A stretch of DNA of 64,000 nt from Deltaproteobacteria bacterium (GTDB lineage Bacteria > Myxococcota_A > UBA9042 > PHBI01): contig JACKFA010000006.1 in the NCBI GenBank assembly GCA_020632715.1, positions 435,001-499,000 of the forward strand, read 5' to 3'. The notes beneath the pieces are model-generated. The model saw only the letters and a program-made list of their open reading frames with translations, was not told the DNA's origin and made no database searches. Position numbers and translations under genes: made by a program. This document shows, in pieces, positions 11,208-17,574 of the stretch (its first letter is position 1; every line of letters begins with the position of its first letter).

Positions 11208-11788
11208 ATCGCGGCGAGATGGCCGAGCGCCGAGAGGATGAGCGCCTGTGCGTTCGCGAAGGCGAGCGCGTCCGGACGCCTGGGGAGGTGGACGAAGACG
11301 GCGCGCTCCACGCCGTGCCCCAGGAGGGCGTAGTAGAGGGCGTTGCAGACGTAGCCGCCCGCGTCCTCCGAGGCGCGCGCGGATCGAGGTCCCCCGTCGT
11401 CAGCACGCGAGAGCCACGCGCGGAGCCGCGCCTCGACGGCCGCGGCGGGGCGCCGCGCGTCCGGTCCCGCGGCGTCGAGGAGGTCCCCCACGCGGCCGTG
11501 TCCGTCGCAGTCGGGATGCGGCGAGCCCACGCGATTCCGGGCGACGAGCTCGACGTCGACGTCGTCCTTGCCGGCGCCCATCGCGACGACGCAGCGCGGG
11601 CGCAGCGCGTCGAGCGCCTCCGCGAGGGCGGCCGGCGCGCGCGCGTAGCTCACGGGGAGCACGCGCCCCACGACGCGGAGGCCGGCGTGCTCGCGCCCGT
11701 CGAGCGCGCGGGCGAGGCGCTCCGAGGGGTTGTCGGTGACGTCGAGGAACGGCCCGAAGCCGGTGACGAGCGCGACGGGCAGCGTCAT
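11204..11788 (-). CDS. pcp: Pyroglutamyl-peptidase I (peptidase C15)
   Basis: A 194-residue cytosolic cysteine peptidase that removes N-terminal pyroglutamate from peptides. Family marks in order: TGFGPF at the N-terminus with NPSE shortly after, VELVARN containing the catalytic Glu, GGYVCN with the catalytic Cys, and FVHLP with the catalytic His. It is slightly shorter than typical enzymes (about 210). The ATG overlaps the stop of the MepA-HEAT gene (ATGA), and its own TGA overlaps the next start, so the three genes form one coupled operon. Inference: the cluster may recycle peptides released from cell-wall or secreted-protein turnover. Confidence 0.88.
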   Translation of the reverse strand: MTLPVALVTGFGPFLDVTDNPSERLARALDGREHAGLRVVGRVLPVSYARAPAALAEALDALRPRCVVAMGAGKDDVDVELVARNRVGSPHPDCDGHGRVGDLLDAAGPDARRPAAAVEARLRAWLSRADDGGPRSARASEDAGGYVCNALYYALLGHGVERAVFVHLPRRPDALAFANAQALILSALGHLAAI

Positions 11789-13623
11789 GGGAAGGCGACC
11801 TCGCTCTTGTGGGCGTCCCACCAGGTGCGCCAGTGGCGCTGGTTGTTCCGGGCGGAGCGGCGGCGACCGTCGTCGACGTGCCCGGTCAGCTCCCCTAGCA
11901 CGCGCAGCGCGTTCGCGGCGAGGACGCGATCGCGGTGGGTGATGGCGCCGATGAGCTTCTCGACCCCCTCGGGGCATCCCATCTTCGGGTGGAAGCGGAT
12001 CCCGCGCGCCTCGAAGCCGAGTCGCTGCCACTGGAGCCAGCTCTCGTCGCGCTGCGCGTCGAGGAACGCGCGCCACGCGGCGACGACCTTCGCGCGGCGG
12101 GCCTCGCGGCGGCTCTCGAGGCCGCGCCCCGGGATGTCCTGGTTCGTGACGGCGCGCAGCGCCTCGTGGGCCGCCTGGCGGACGCCGCCGTCCGGCGACG
12201 ACAGGAGCGCGAACAGCGCCTCGGCCGCCTCCTTCTGGCCGAGGCGGCCGGCGACCTCGGCGGCGCCGATGCGAGCCCGCGCCGCGACGCGCGCCGCCAC
12301 CTCGGGCGCGAAGAGCCGCTCCGGCGTCTCGAGGGCGGTCATCGCGACCGCGAGCGCGTCGGGGTGGTCGATGCCGAGCACGACGTCGAAGAGCTCGCCG
12401 GCCCACGCGGGATCCCTCACGCGCAGGAGCGCCGCGAGGAGGCCCGGCACGGCGTCGCCGACGCCGACCGCGCGGAGCGCGCGCAGGGCGGCTCGCCGCA
12501 GCGCGTCGCGGTCGGAGGAGAGCGTCGCGAGCAGCGTCGGGACGGCGCGTGGCGAACGCACGGCCTCGAGCCGCTCGAGCGCGCGGCGCTGGAGCTTCGG
12601 CGCGTCGAGGTCGGTGACGACGCGGCACAGCTCGTCGACGAAGGCGTCGAAGTCGGCGTCGCGGAGATCGACGCCGTCGTGGATCGGCCCCCAGTCGACG
12701 CAGCCGTGGCAGCGGTCCTCGAAGCTGCAGTACAGGCGGATGTGGAAGTGGTCCGCGTGCGGGTTCGAGTCGCTCGGTTGGTGGAGGACGGCGTCGAGGC
12801 GCGCGAGCTCGGCGGGCGTCGCGCCCTGGCGCGCGGCCTCGGCGAGGAGCGGGCGCTTCAGCCACTCGGCGACGAAGATCCACTGGATCTGCGTGGCCTC
12901 GTCGGCGAGGAGCGCGCGCACGAGCGCGAGGTTGCGCTCGAGGTCGAAGCGGTAGCGGCCTCCCTGCGCCTCGAGGTCGGCGCCGAAGCGGTGGAAGCCG
13001 TCCTGATTGACGTGGGCGCCCTTCCGGTCGAGCGCGAACATGCCGATGTCGGCGTCGCGCCCCGCGCGGTGCGAGACGCTCCACGGGATCTTCCCGCCGG
13101 TGGCGTTGCCCAGGTTGCCCACGCCGAGGACCGAGCCGGGGTAGCGCTTCGCCATCTCGCGCGCCGCGCGCTCGATGAGACGGACCAGCTCGTCGGTGCC
13201 GTAGTTCGTGTGCCGCGAGCGCATCCCGCCGAAGACCGCGTAGCCGGCGCCGCGGACGGGCAGCTCGGCGGCCTCGTGGAGCGAGCCCGATCCGGTCGTC
13301 CCGACGCTGATCGAACCGCGCGGCGTGGTGAGGAGCGCCTTGGCTCGCGCCTTCGTCATGGGCGGGGACGACGGCGCGGTGTCGGCGACCCTGGGAGGCG
13401 GGGGATCGGCGCCGCGCGCGATGGCAGGCGCCGCGATCAGCGCTGCGAGCGACAGGGCGAGGACAGGAGCGGTCGTCGTTCGGGGGATGGCGGCCTCGCG
13501 CAGCGCAGGGACGAGATTTGCCGGGGGTTGGCAAACGCCGCGACGCGGGCCTCGATTTCCGGACCTGGAGCGCGCGGCCGGGGCGCGCGCCGGATGGCGT
13601 CGGAGGCGTTGCCGAATTCTCAA
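11785..13623 (-). CDS. MepA-type murein endopeptidase fused to HEAT repeats
   Basis: Up to 612 residues. After a hydrophobic signal segment (VLALSLAALIAAPAIARG) comes a peptidase M74 domain, as in penicillin-insensitive murein endopeptidase MepA. It has NLGNATGGKIPWSVSH with RAGRDADIG supplying zinc His and Asp, and HADHFHIRLYC with further zinc His residues. MepA cleaves D-Ala-mDAP cross-links in the periplasm. The C-terminal 300 residues are repeated alpha-helical units (ALRRAALRALRAVG and similar) typical of HEAT/PBS-lyase repeats, and are absent from E. coli MepA. The start is uncertain: the only conventional in-frame codon before the signal segment is TTG at 13623, which lies beside a promoter-like -10. 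The true start may be a non-standard codon near 13503. Confidence 0.8.
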   Translation of the reverse strand: MRIRQRLRRHPARAPAARSRSGNRGPRRGVCQPPANLVPALREAAIPRTTTAPVLALSLAALIAAPAIARGADPPPPRVADTAPSSPPMTKARAKALLTTPRGSISVGTTGSGSLHEAAELPVRGAGYAVFGGMRSRHTNYGTDELVRLIERAAREMAKRYPGSVLGVGNLGNATGGKIPWSVSHRAGRDADIGMFALDRKGAHVNQDGFHRFGADLEAQGGRYRFDLERNLALVRALLADEATQIQWIFVAEWLKRPLLAEAARQGATPAELARLDAVLHQPSDSNPHADHFHIRLYCSFEDRCHGCVDWGPIHDGVDLRDADFDAFVDELCRVVTDLDAPKLQRRALERLEAVRSPRAVPTLLATLSSDRDALRRAALRALRAVGVGDAVPGLLAALLRVRDPAWAGELFDVVLGIDHPDALAVAMTALETPERLFAPEVAARVAARARIGAAEVAGRLGQKEAAEALFALLSSPDGGVRQAAHEALRAVTNQDIPGRGLESRREARRAKVVAAWRAFLDAQRDESWLQWQRLGFEARGIRFHPKMGCPEGVEKLIGAITHRDRVLAANALRVLGELTGHVDDGRRRSARNNQRHWRTWWDAHKSEVAFP

Positions 13624-13643
13624 GCAGGTCTTGGACTTGTCAA
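13616..13643 (-). promoter_or_regulatory. Candidate promoter for the MepA operon
   Basis: On the minus strand: TTGACA (13643-13638), a 16-base spacer, then GAGAAT (13621-13616). This is a perfect -35 and a 4/6 -10 for the housekeeping sigma factor. Transcription would start near 13608, downstream of the TTG at 13623, which argues against that TTG as start codon. Confidence 0.45.
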
Positions 13644-13677
13644 CGAAAACTTCCGCCTCCGTGGCTGAAGTTTCTGG

Positions 13678-13705
13678 TTGACACCCCTCGGGGCGCGTGG
13701 ATAAC
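13678..13705 (+). promoter_or_regulatory. Candidate promoter for small 4-Cys protein
   Basis: On the plus strand: TTGACA (13678-13683), a 16-base spacer, then GATAAC (13700-13705), 4/6 to the -10 consensus. The expected start is near 13713, about 125 bases before the next gene. It mirrors the minus-strand promoter 35 bases away. Confidence 0.5.
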
Positions 13706-13838
13706 TCGGTCGCGAACTGGCCATCCTTGTCACCCCCCGGTGACGCGTTACGTGACCGATAGACCCCACGCCCGTCACGCGTGAGGGGCCGGTTTCAGTC
13801 TGTCCGTCACTCCCCTCGAGAGGAAAGGAAGCCCCGCG

Positions 13839-14027
13839 ATGGTGCAAGTCCGACTCGCCAAGAAGAAGGCTGCCGACACCTTTTTCTGCAAGTTCCTCAA
13901 TCGCGATGTCAGGGTCAACGAGTGCGTCGACGACTACGTCAACGCCAACTCGCTGAACATCCGGCACTCGCCTTGCTTCAAGTGCTCTCATGGGCTGAAG
14001 GTCCGTCTCGAGTTCGCGAACACCTGA
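13839..14027 (+). CDS. Small four-cysteine protein, unknown function
   Basis: A 62-residue basic protein without signal peptide. Four cysteines are spaced C-x(11)-C, then CFKC: FFCKFLNRDVRVNEC, then HSPCFKCSHG. This is compatible with a small zinc or iron-sulfur knuckle. It starts with a lysine-rich strand (MVQVRLAKKKAADTFF). AAAGGAAG lies about 10-16 bases upstream of the ATG and a good promoter lies 125 bases upstream, so the gene is probably expressed on its own. The family is not recognised with certainty. It precedes tRNA-Leu by 132 bases. Confidence 0.7.
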   Translation: MVQVRLAKKKAADTFFCKFLNRDVRVNECVDDYVNANSLNIRHSPCFKCSHGLKVRLEFANT

Positions 14028-14159
14028 CGATCGCGAAGACAGCAGCAGAGATCCTCGGGCGCCCCGGCGAGACATCGTCGGGGCGTTCGTGTTTCCGGGC
14101 CCGCGGTCTGCTCACGGGTTGACGTGTCACCGAATGAGTGGTCATTCAGAATGTGACGC

Positions 14160-14243
14160 GCCGGGATGGCGGAATTGGTAGACGCAGGGGACTTAAAATC
14201 CCCAGGCCGCATGGCTGTGCGGGTTCGAGCCCCGCTCCCGGTA
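14160..14243 (+). tRNA. tRNA-Leu (anticodon TAA)
   Basis: 84 bases with a 7-bp acceptor stem (GCCGGGA with TCCCGGT, the outer pair being G-T), a D-arm GGCGGAATTGGTAGACGC, anticodon stem GGGGA/TCCCC with loop CTTAAAA (anticodon TAA), a long class II variable arm, and T-arm GCGGGTTCGAGCCCCGC. The discriminator base is A, as for leucine. The CCA end is not encoded. It reads UUA/UUG, codons that are rare in this GC-rich genome. Confidence 0.95.
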
Positions 14244-14316
14244 TCCGCGCCACCGATCGTCAGGAGAGGCGCCGTCACGGCGCCGTCACGCGTCGGGGAT
14301 AATGACGCAGAGAATG

Positions 14317-14331
14317 TGACGCGCTGCGTCA
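14317..14331. promoter_or_regulatory. Palindromic operator TGACGC-N3-GCGTCA, copy 1
   Basis: A perfect 6-3-6 inverted repeat (TGACGCGCTGCGTCA) between tRNA-Leu and the small membrane protein. An extra half-site TGACGC lies at 14303-14308, and another at 14154-14159 beside the tRNA. The sequence is a likely site for a dimeric regulator; which one is unknown. Confidence 0.55.
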
Positions 14332-14367
14332 TTTTCCCCACGAGCGCCTCGAATCGCATCACGGTCG

Positions 14368-14382
14368 TGACGCGCTGCGTCA
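14368..14382. promoter_or_regulatory. Palindromic operator TGACGC-N3-GCGTCA, copy 2
   Basis: The same 15-base palindrome as copy 1, exactly 51 bases further on (about five helical turns). It ends 11 bases before a promoter-like pair TTGACC (14394-14399), 17-base spacer, TATCGA (14417-14422) that leads to the gene at 14452. The position suggests control of that gene. Confidence 0.55.
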
Positions 14383-14451
14383 TCCGCGCGGCGTTGACCG
14401 CGGCGCGGCGGGGCGGTATCGAACGAGGGACGGGCGACGAGGGGAGCTGGG

Positions 14452-14655
14452 ATGGCGAAGAAGAAGAAGACGCCGAGCCGATCGAGCGGTGGTGGCGCGC
14501 TGAGCGGCATGCGATCCGGGATGAAGCGGATCGCGGGGACGAACGCGAAGGGCAAGAAGGCGCAGTCGGAGCCGCCCTCGTTCATGCGCGTCTTCCTCTG
14601 GGGCGTGGCGCTCGCGGTCGTCGTCGCGCTCGTCTGGAGCCTCGCGCACCGCTGA
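14452..14655 (+). CDS. Small basic single-span membrane protein
   Basis: A 67-residue protein. The first 40 residues are strongly basic and Ser/Gly-rich (MAKKKKTPSRSSGGG). A single membrane segment (about residues 45-64, VFLWGVALAVVVALVWSLA) is followed by a short tail, so the N-terminus should be cytoplasmic. GAGGGGAGC lies upstream of the ATG. It is preceded by two palindromic operators and a promoter-like element, suggesting regulated expression. No family is recognised. Confidence 0.6.
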   Translation: MAKKKKTPSRSSGGGALSGMRSGMKRIAGTNAKGKKAQSEPPSFMRVFLWGVALAVVVALVWSLAHR

Positions 14656-14694
14656 CGCCGTGCGCGCGCCCGGGGGCGCCCGCACCCGCTCTAG

Positions 14695-15549
14695 TCAGCG
14701 CAGGTCGCGGTACCACTTCGCGCGGGCGATGACCTTCTCGAGCTGCTCCTGCGCGAGGTCGAGCGCGAGAGGCTGCTTCGCGATCTCGCCGAGGCAGTCG
14801 CGGAGCTTCAGCTGGGCCCGACGCGGCCCCTTGTCGGCGAGCACGTAGCCCTCGTCGAGCATCGACTTGATGGCGAGCTGCGCGAACTTGCCCGCCTGGA
14901 TCGGCTGCGACCAGTTCGTGCGCGCCTCCTCGAGCTTGTCCCACTTCTTCTGCGACACCTTGCCGCCGTCGGCGACCTTGGTCTCGTTCTCCTTGATCTC
15001 CTCGTCGATCTTCCGGATCTCCGCCTCGCCCTCGGCGATGAGCTGGTCCGAGAGCGTCCGCGCCTCGGTCACCGCCGCGCAGAGCCGCTCGGCGGCCGTC
15101 TCGAGCTGCTCCTTCTCGCGCCCGACGCTGAACTTCGAGAGCTTCTCGATGAGCTCCTCGTTGCGCTTCTCGTAGGCCTCGTCCTCGAACTTGATGTCCT
15201 TCATCCGCTGCAGGATGTCGTAGCGCTCCTGGTGGATGCTCTTGAGATCCTTCTTGCCGAGCTCCCAGACGAGCGCGAACTGCTCGCGCGGCTCCTCCGG
15301 GTTCAGCTCCGGCTCGGGCGCGTTCTCGCGCTCGCGGAGGCGCTCCTCGTGCGCCTCCTCGGCGGTCTGCTGGGGCGGCTCCGCGGCCTCGGCGTCCTCT
15401 CCCTCGCGGATGACCACGACCTTGTCCGGCTTCTTCTCGCCGCAGCCGGGGCCGGCCGCGGCGCCGAGCGCGCTCAGCGCGAGGCCAGCGGCGCCGAGGC
15501 GCCAGAGGAGAGCGGCGCCGGGGCGGCTCGTGCGGTGGAGCGGGTTCAT
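14695..15549 (-). CDS. Coiled-coil lipoprotein or secreted protein
   Basis: A 284-residue protein. A basic start (MNPLHRTSRPG) is followed by a hydrophobic segment ending AAAGPGC, a weak lipobox, so lipid anchoring is probable but not certain. The mature part has an acidic linker (REGEDAEAAEPPQQ) and then long charged helices (about residues 100-250) typical of coiled coil, with scattered cysteines. AGGAG lies 8 bases before the ATG at 15549. It follows the nitrilase gene by 31 bases on the same strand and is probably co-transcribed. No family is recognised. Confidence 0.7.
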   Translation of the reverse strand: MNPLHRTSRPGAALLWRLGAAGLALSALGAAAGPGCGEKKPDKVVVIREGEDAEAAEPPQQTAEEAHEERLRERENAPEPELNPEEPREQFALVWELGKKDLKSIHQERYDILQRMKDIKFEDEAYEKRNEELIEKLSKFSVGREKEQLETAAERLCAAVTEARTLSDQLIAEGEAEIRKIDEEIKENETKVADGGKVSQKKWDKLEEARTNWSQPIQAGKFAQLAIKSMLDEGYVLADKGPRRAQLKLRDCLGEIAKQPLALDLAQEQLEKVIARAKWYRDLR

Positions 15550-15580
15550 GGGCGACTCCTGGTCGTGTCGAGAGGACCGC

Positions 15581-16396
15581 TCAGCGAACGGCCGGGTGGC
15601 GGTGCATGAGACAGGGGATGGCCGCGCGGACGCGGTCCTGATGGGCGAGGTCGACGCGCGCCATGCCCCAGCCGACGCCGTCGGCGACGGTGCAGAGGAC
15701 GGTGCCCCACGGGTCGATGATGGCGCTCTTGCCATAGGTGCGCCGGCCGCCGCCGTGGTGGCCGAACTGGTTCGGCGCGACGACGTAGCTCTGCGTCTCG
15801 ATGGCGCGGGCGCGGAGGAGCGGCAGCCAGTGGTCCTTCCCGGTGTATTCGGTGAAGGCGGCCGGGACCGTGAGGATGCGCGCGCCGCGCTGCACGAGCG
15901 CCTCGTAGAGGAGGGGGAAGCGCAGGTCGTAGCAGATCGTGAGCCCGGTCGGGACGCCGGCGAGCTCGGTGACGACGATCTCCTCGCCGCGCGCGATGAC
16001 GTCGGACTCGCGCTGGCTCTCGCCGCTCGGGAGGTCCACGTCGAAGAGGTGGAGCTTGCGGTAGACGGCGGTTACCGGCGCGCCGTCGGCCGTGCCGTCG
16101 ATGACGACCGAGCTGTTGTAGTAGCGGTCGGGGTCGGGCGAGGTCTCCGGGTAGCTCCCGAGCACGAGCCAGATCCCGTGCTCGCCGGCGATGGCCCGCA
16201 CCTCGGCGACCAGCGGGCCGTCGAGCGGCGACATGGGGGCGCGCGTCCCCGGCGTCGTGCGCATGAAGAGGGCGTTCTCCGGCAGCGTGACGACCTGGGC
16301 GCCCGCGTCTGCGGCCTCGGCGACGAGCCGCCGGATCGTGGCGAGGTTGTGGGCCACATCTTCGGTCGAGGTGAGCTGGACGACGGCGATGTTCAC
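15581..16396 (-). CDS. Carbon-nitrogen hydrolase (Nit1-type deaminated glutathione amidase)
   Basis: A 271-residue nitrilase-superfamily amidase. The catalytic triad is visible: Glu40 in LPENALF, Lys in YRKLHLFDVD, and Cys in GLTICYDLRFP. The KLHLFDVD and CYDLRFP forms match the Nit1/YbeM branch, which hydrolyses deaminated glutathione as metabolite repair in the cytosol. Length fits the family (about 270). It is the first gene of a two-gene operon with a coiled-coil lipoprotein. Exact substrate is inferred from subfamily resemblance only. Confidence 0.88.
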   Translation of the reverse strand: MNIAVVQLTSTEDVAHNLATIRRLVAEAADAGAQVVTLPENALFMRTTPGTRAPMSPLDGPLVAEVRAIAGEHGIWLVLGSYPETSPDPDRYYNSSVVIDGTADGAPVTAVYRKLHLFDVDLPSGESQRESDVIARGEEIVVTELAGVPTGLTICYDLRFPLLYEALVQRGARILTVPAAFTEYTGKDHWLPLLRARAIETQSYVVAPNQFGHHGGGRRTYGKSAIIDPWGTVLCTVADGVGWGMARVDLAHQDRVRAAIPCLMHRHPAVR

Positions 16397-16684
16397 GCGA
16401 GGACGACCTCCGCGGGGCCGGTGCTCCCGCGCAGGCGATTCACCGCGGAGCGGCCACGGCTGTCAAGGAGGAGTAGGTGTCTCACTCTGAGAGGCGGTGT
16501 CCGCGACGCGCTCCGGCGCCTCGCGAAGGTGGCGCACATCGCGTCACCGTGGGGATCTGCGGGCCATCGCGCGGGGGAGCGGCGGCGTGGGCGGTGAGGG
16601 GAGTGTGCCAATCTGAGACGAGTCGCGCGCCGCGACAGGGCGCCGTGGGGAGGCGATGTCAATAAAAACAATTGCTTGTGACGG
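16397..16684. other. Non-coding region upstream of sigma-54 promoter
   Basis: No gene is supported here. It contains a TCTCA-N3-TGAGA inverted repeat (16480-16492) centred 200 bases before the -24 element, a related TGAGAC at about 16614, and an AT-rich patch (CAATAAAAACAATTG, about 16661-16675) unlike the surrounding GC-rich DNA. These are what one would expect of activator and DNA-bending sites, but this is inference from position. Confidence 0.4.
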
Positions 16685-16700
16685 TGGCACGCGCCTTGCT
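16685..16700 (+). promoter_or_regulatory. Sigma-54 (-24/-12) promoter
   Basis: TGGCACGCGCCTTGCT matches the sigma-54 consensus TGGCACG-N4-TTGCW at every fixed base, with GG (16686-16687) and GC (16698-16699) at the required spacing. The expected transcription start is near 16711 on the plus strand. No plus-strand coding gene starts nearby; the adjacent gene is on the minus strand. Confidence 0.75.
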
Positions 16701-16710
16701 GAGACACGGC

Positions 16711-16836
16711 GGTGCGTGTGGTAATCCTCTCTACAAATCTTCCGAATACGTTTCCTTCCCTGGTAAATCCTGCATTCGCAGATTCTCTCCAGTCGCGGGG
16801 GGCTCCGGCCCCCTGCGAGCCTACCTTCCCTTTGCC
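16711..16836 (+). ncRNA. Candidate sigma-54-dependent small RNA
   Basis: About 125 bases between the sigma-54 promoter and a strong hairpin. The hairpin has a 10-bp stem (16794-16803 with 16808-16817, one G-T pair) and a TCCG loop, followed by CTACCTTCCCTTT, a weak T-rich tail. The segment is poorer in GC than its surroundings and holds no credible ORF. The RNA, its ends and any function are inference; the minus-strand lipoprotein gene ends 44 bases beyond it. Confidence 0.4.
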
Positions 16837-16879
16837 GCGCGCGCTGTTCTTCTTCGGGTGAAGGTACCCGGGGACAGGC

Positions 16880-17425
16880 TCAGGGGCAGGCACGCAGGGC
16901 ATCCTGCGTGACCTCCTCGAGCCACCGCGGGTCCTTCGCCTCCCCATCCCAGGCCTCGCGCCACGCGCTCGGGCCTTCGAATCCGAACTCGGCATACAGC
17001 GCCAGCACGCGCCGCGGCTCCCCGCGGCGCTGAGCGCAGTAGGTCGCGACGTAGCAAGCGCGGACACGGTCCCGCAGCGTCGCCGGGCCGACGTTCGCGT
17101 CCGTCGGCGTCTCCTCCTCGGGAGACGCGACGACGTCTTCCGGCGCCGCGGCTGGCGTCGTATCCGGCGCGGGCGCCGCCCGCGGCGCGACGTCGGCCAC
17201 CGTCGGCGCGTCGGCGTTCGCTCGCGACGGTGACGTCGCCCTGGGCGTCGTCGTCGCCGGTCGCGCCGACGCTCGGGCAGGTGGTTTCTCAGGTTGAGAC
17301 GCGGGCGGCTCGTCGCCCCGGCAGGCGCCGCCGAGGCCCGCCGCCGCCAGGGCGATCAGGGCGGCGCCGGCTCGCCGCCAGGCGCCGCGCCGCGCGTCCC
17401 GTCCTCGAGCCCCGCTGCGCTTCAC
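16880..17425 (-). CDS. Lipoprotein with Ala/Pro/Thr-rich linker
   Basis: A 181-residue protein. The GTG start at 17425 is chosen because GAGGAGGT lies about 8 bases upstream; the 22 extra residues possible upstream are Gly/Arg-rich and unsupported. The hydrophobic segment ends LGGAC (lipobox). A low-complexity linker (about residues 40-110) leads to a small C-terminal globular region with LRDRVRACYVATYCAQRRGE and EAWDGEAKDPRW, containing paired cysteines. Function unknown. It is divergent from eno and its end faces the candidate sRNA. Confidence 0.68.
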   Translation of the reverse strand: MKRSGARGRDARRGAWRRAGAALIALAAAGLGGACRGDEPPASQPEKPPARASARPATTTPRATSPSRANADAPTVADVAPRAAPAPDTTPAAAPEDVVASPEEETPTDANVGPATLRDRVRACYVATYCAQRRGEPRRVLALYAEFGFEGPSAWREAWDGEAKDPRWLEEVTQDALRACP

Positions 17426-17478
17426 ACCGCCACCTCCTCGTCCCCGCGCCCCGGTTTTCACCGGCGCGTGACCGACGG

Positions 17479-17507
17479 TTGACCACAGCATCCGGGCTCC
17501 GTATCAC
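17479..17507 (+). promoter_or_regulatory. Candidate eno promoter
   Basis: TTGACC (17479-17484), a 17-base spacer, then TATCAC (17502-17507): 5/6 and 4/6 to the sigma-70 consensus. It lies about 70 bases before the eno start codon. Confidence 0.5.
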
Positions 17508-17574
17508 ACACGCGAGTCGCGTGGCCGAGCACCTCGCCAGCATCCGCGATTCCACGACCATGGAGCAAGCGCAG

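Noticed and set aside
14148..14324. Repeated AGAATGTGACGCGC flanking tRNA-Leu as an integration (att) site
   Set aside because: The repeat does not match the tRNA 3' end, and no integrase or foreign DNA lies between the copies; it is better explained by the operator motif.
17230..17574. N-terminal extension of enolase
   Set aside because: The extra residues are low-complexity, overlap the minus-strand lipoprotein gene and promoter, and are absent from enolases.
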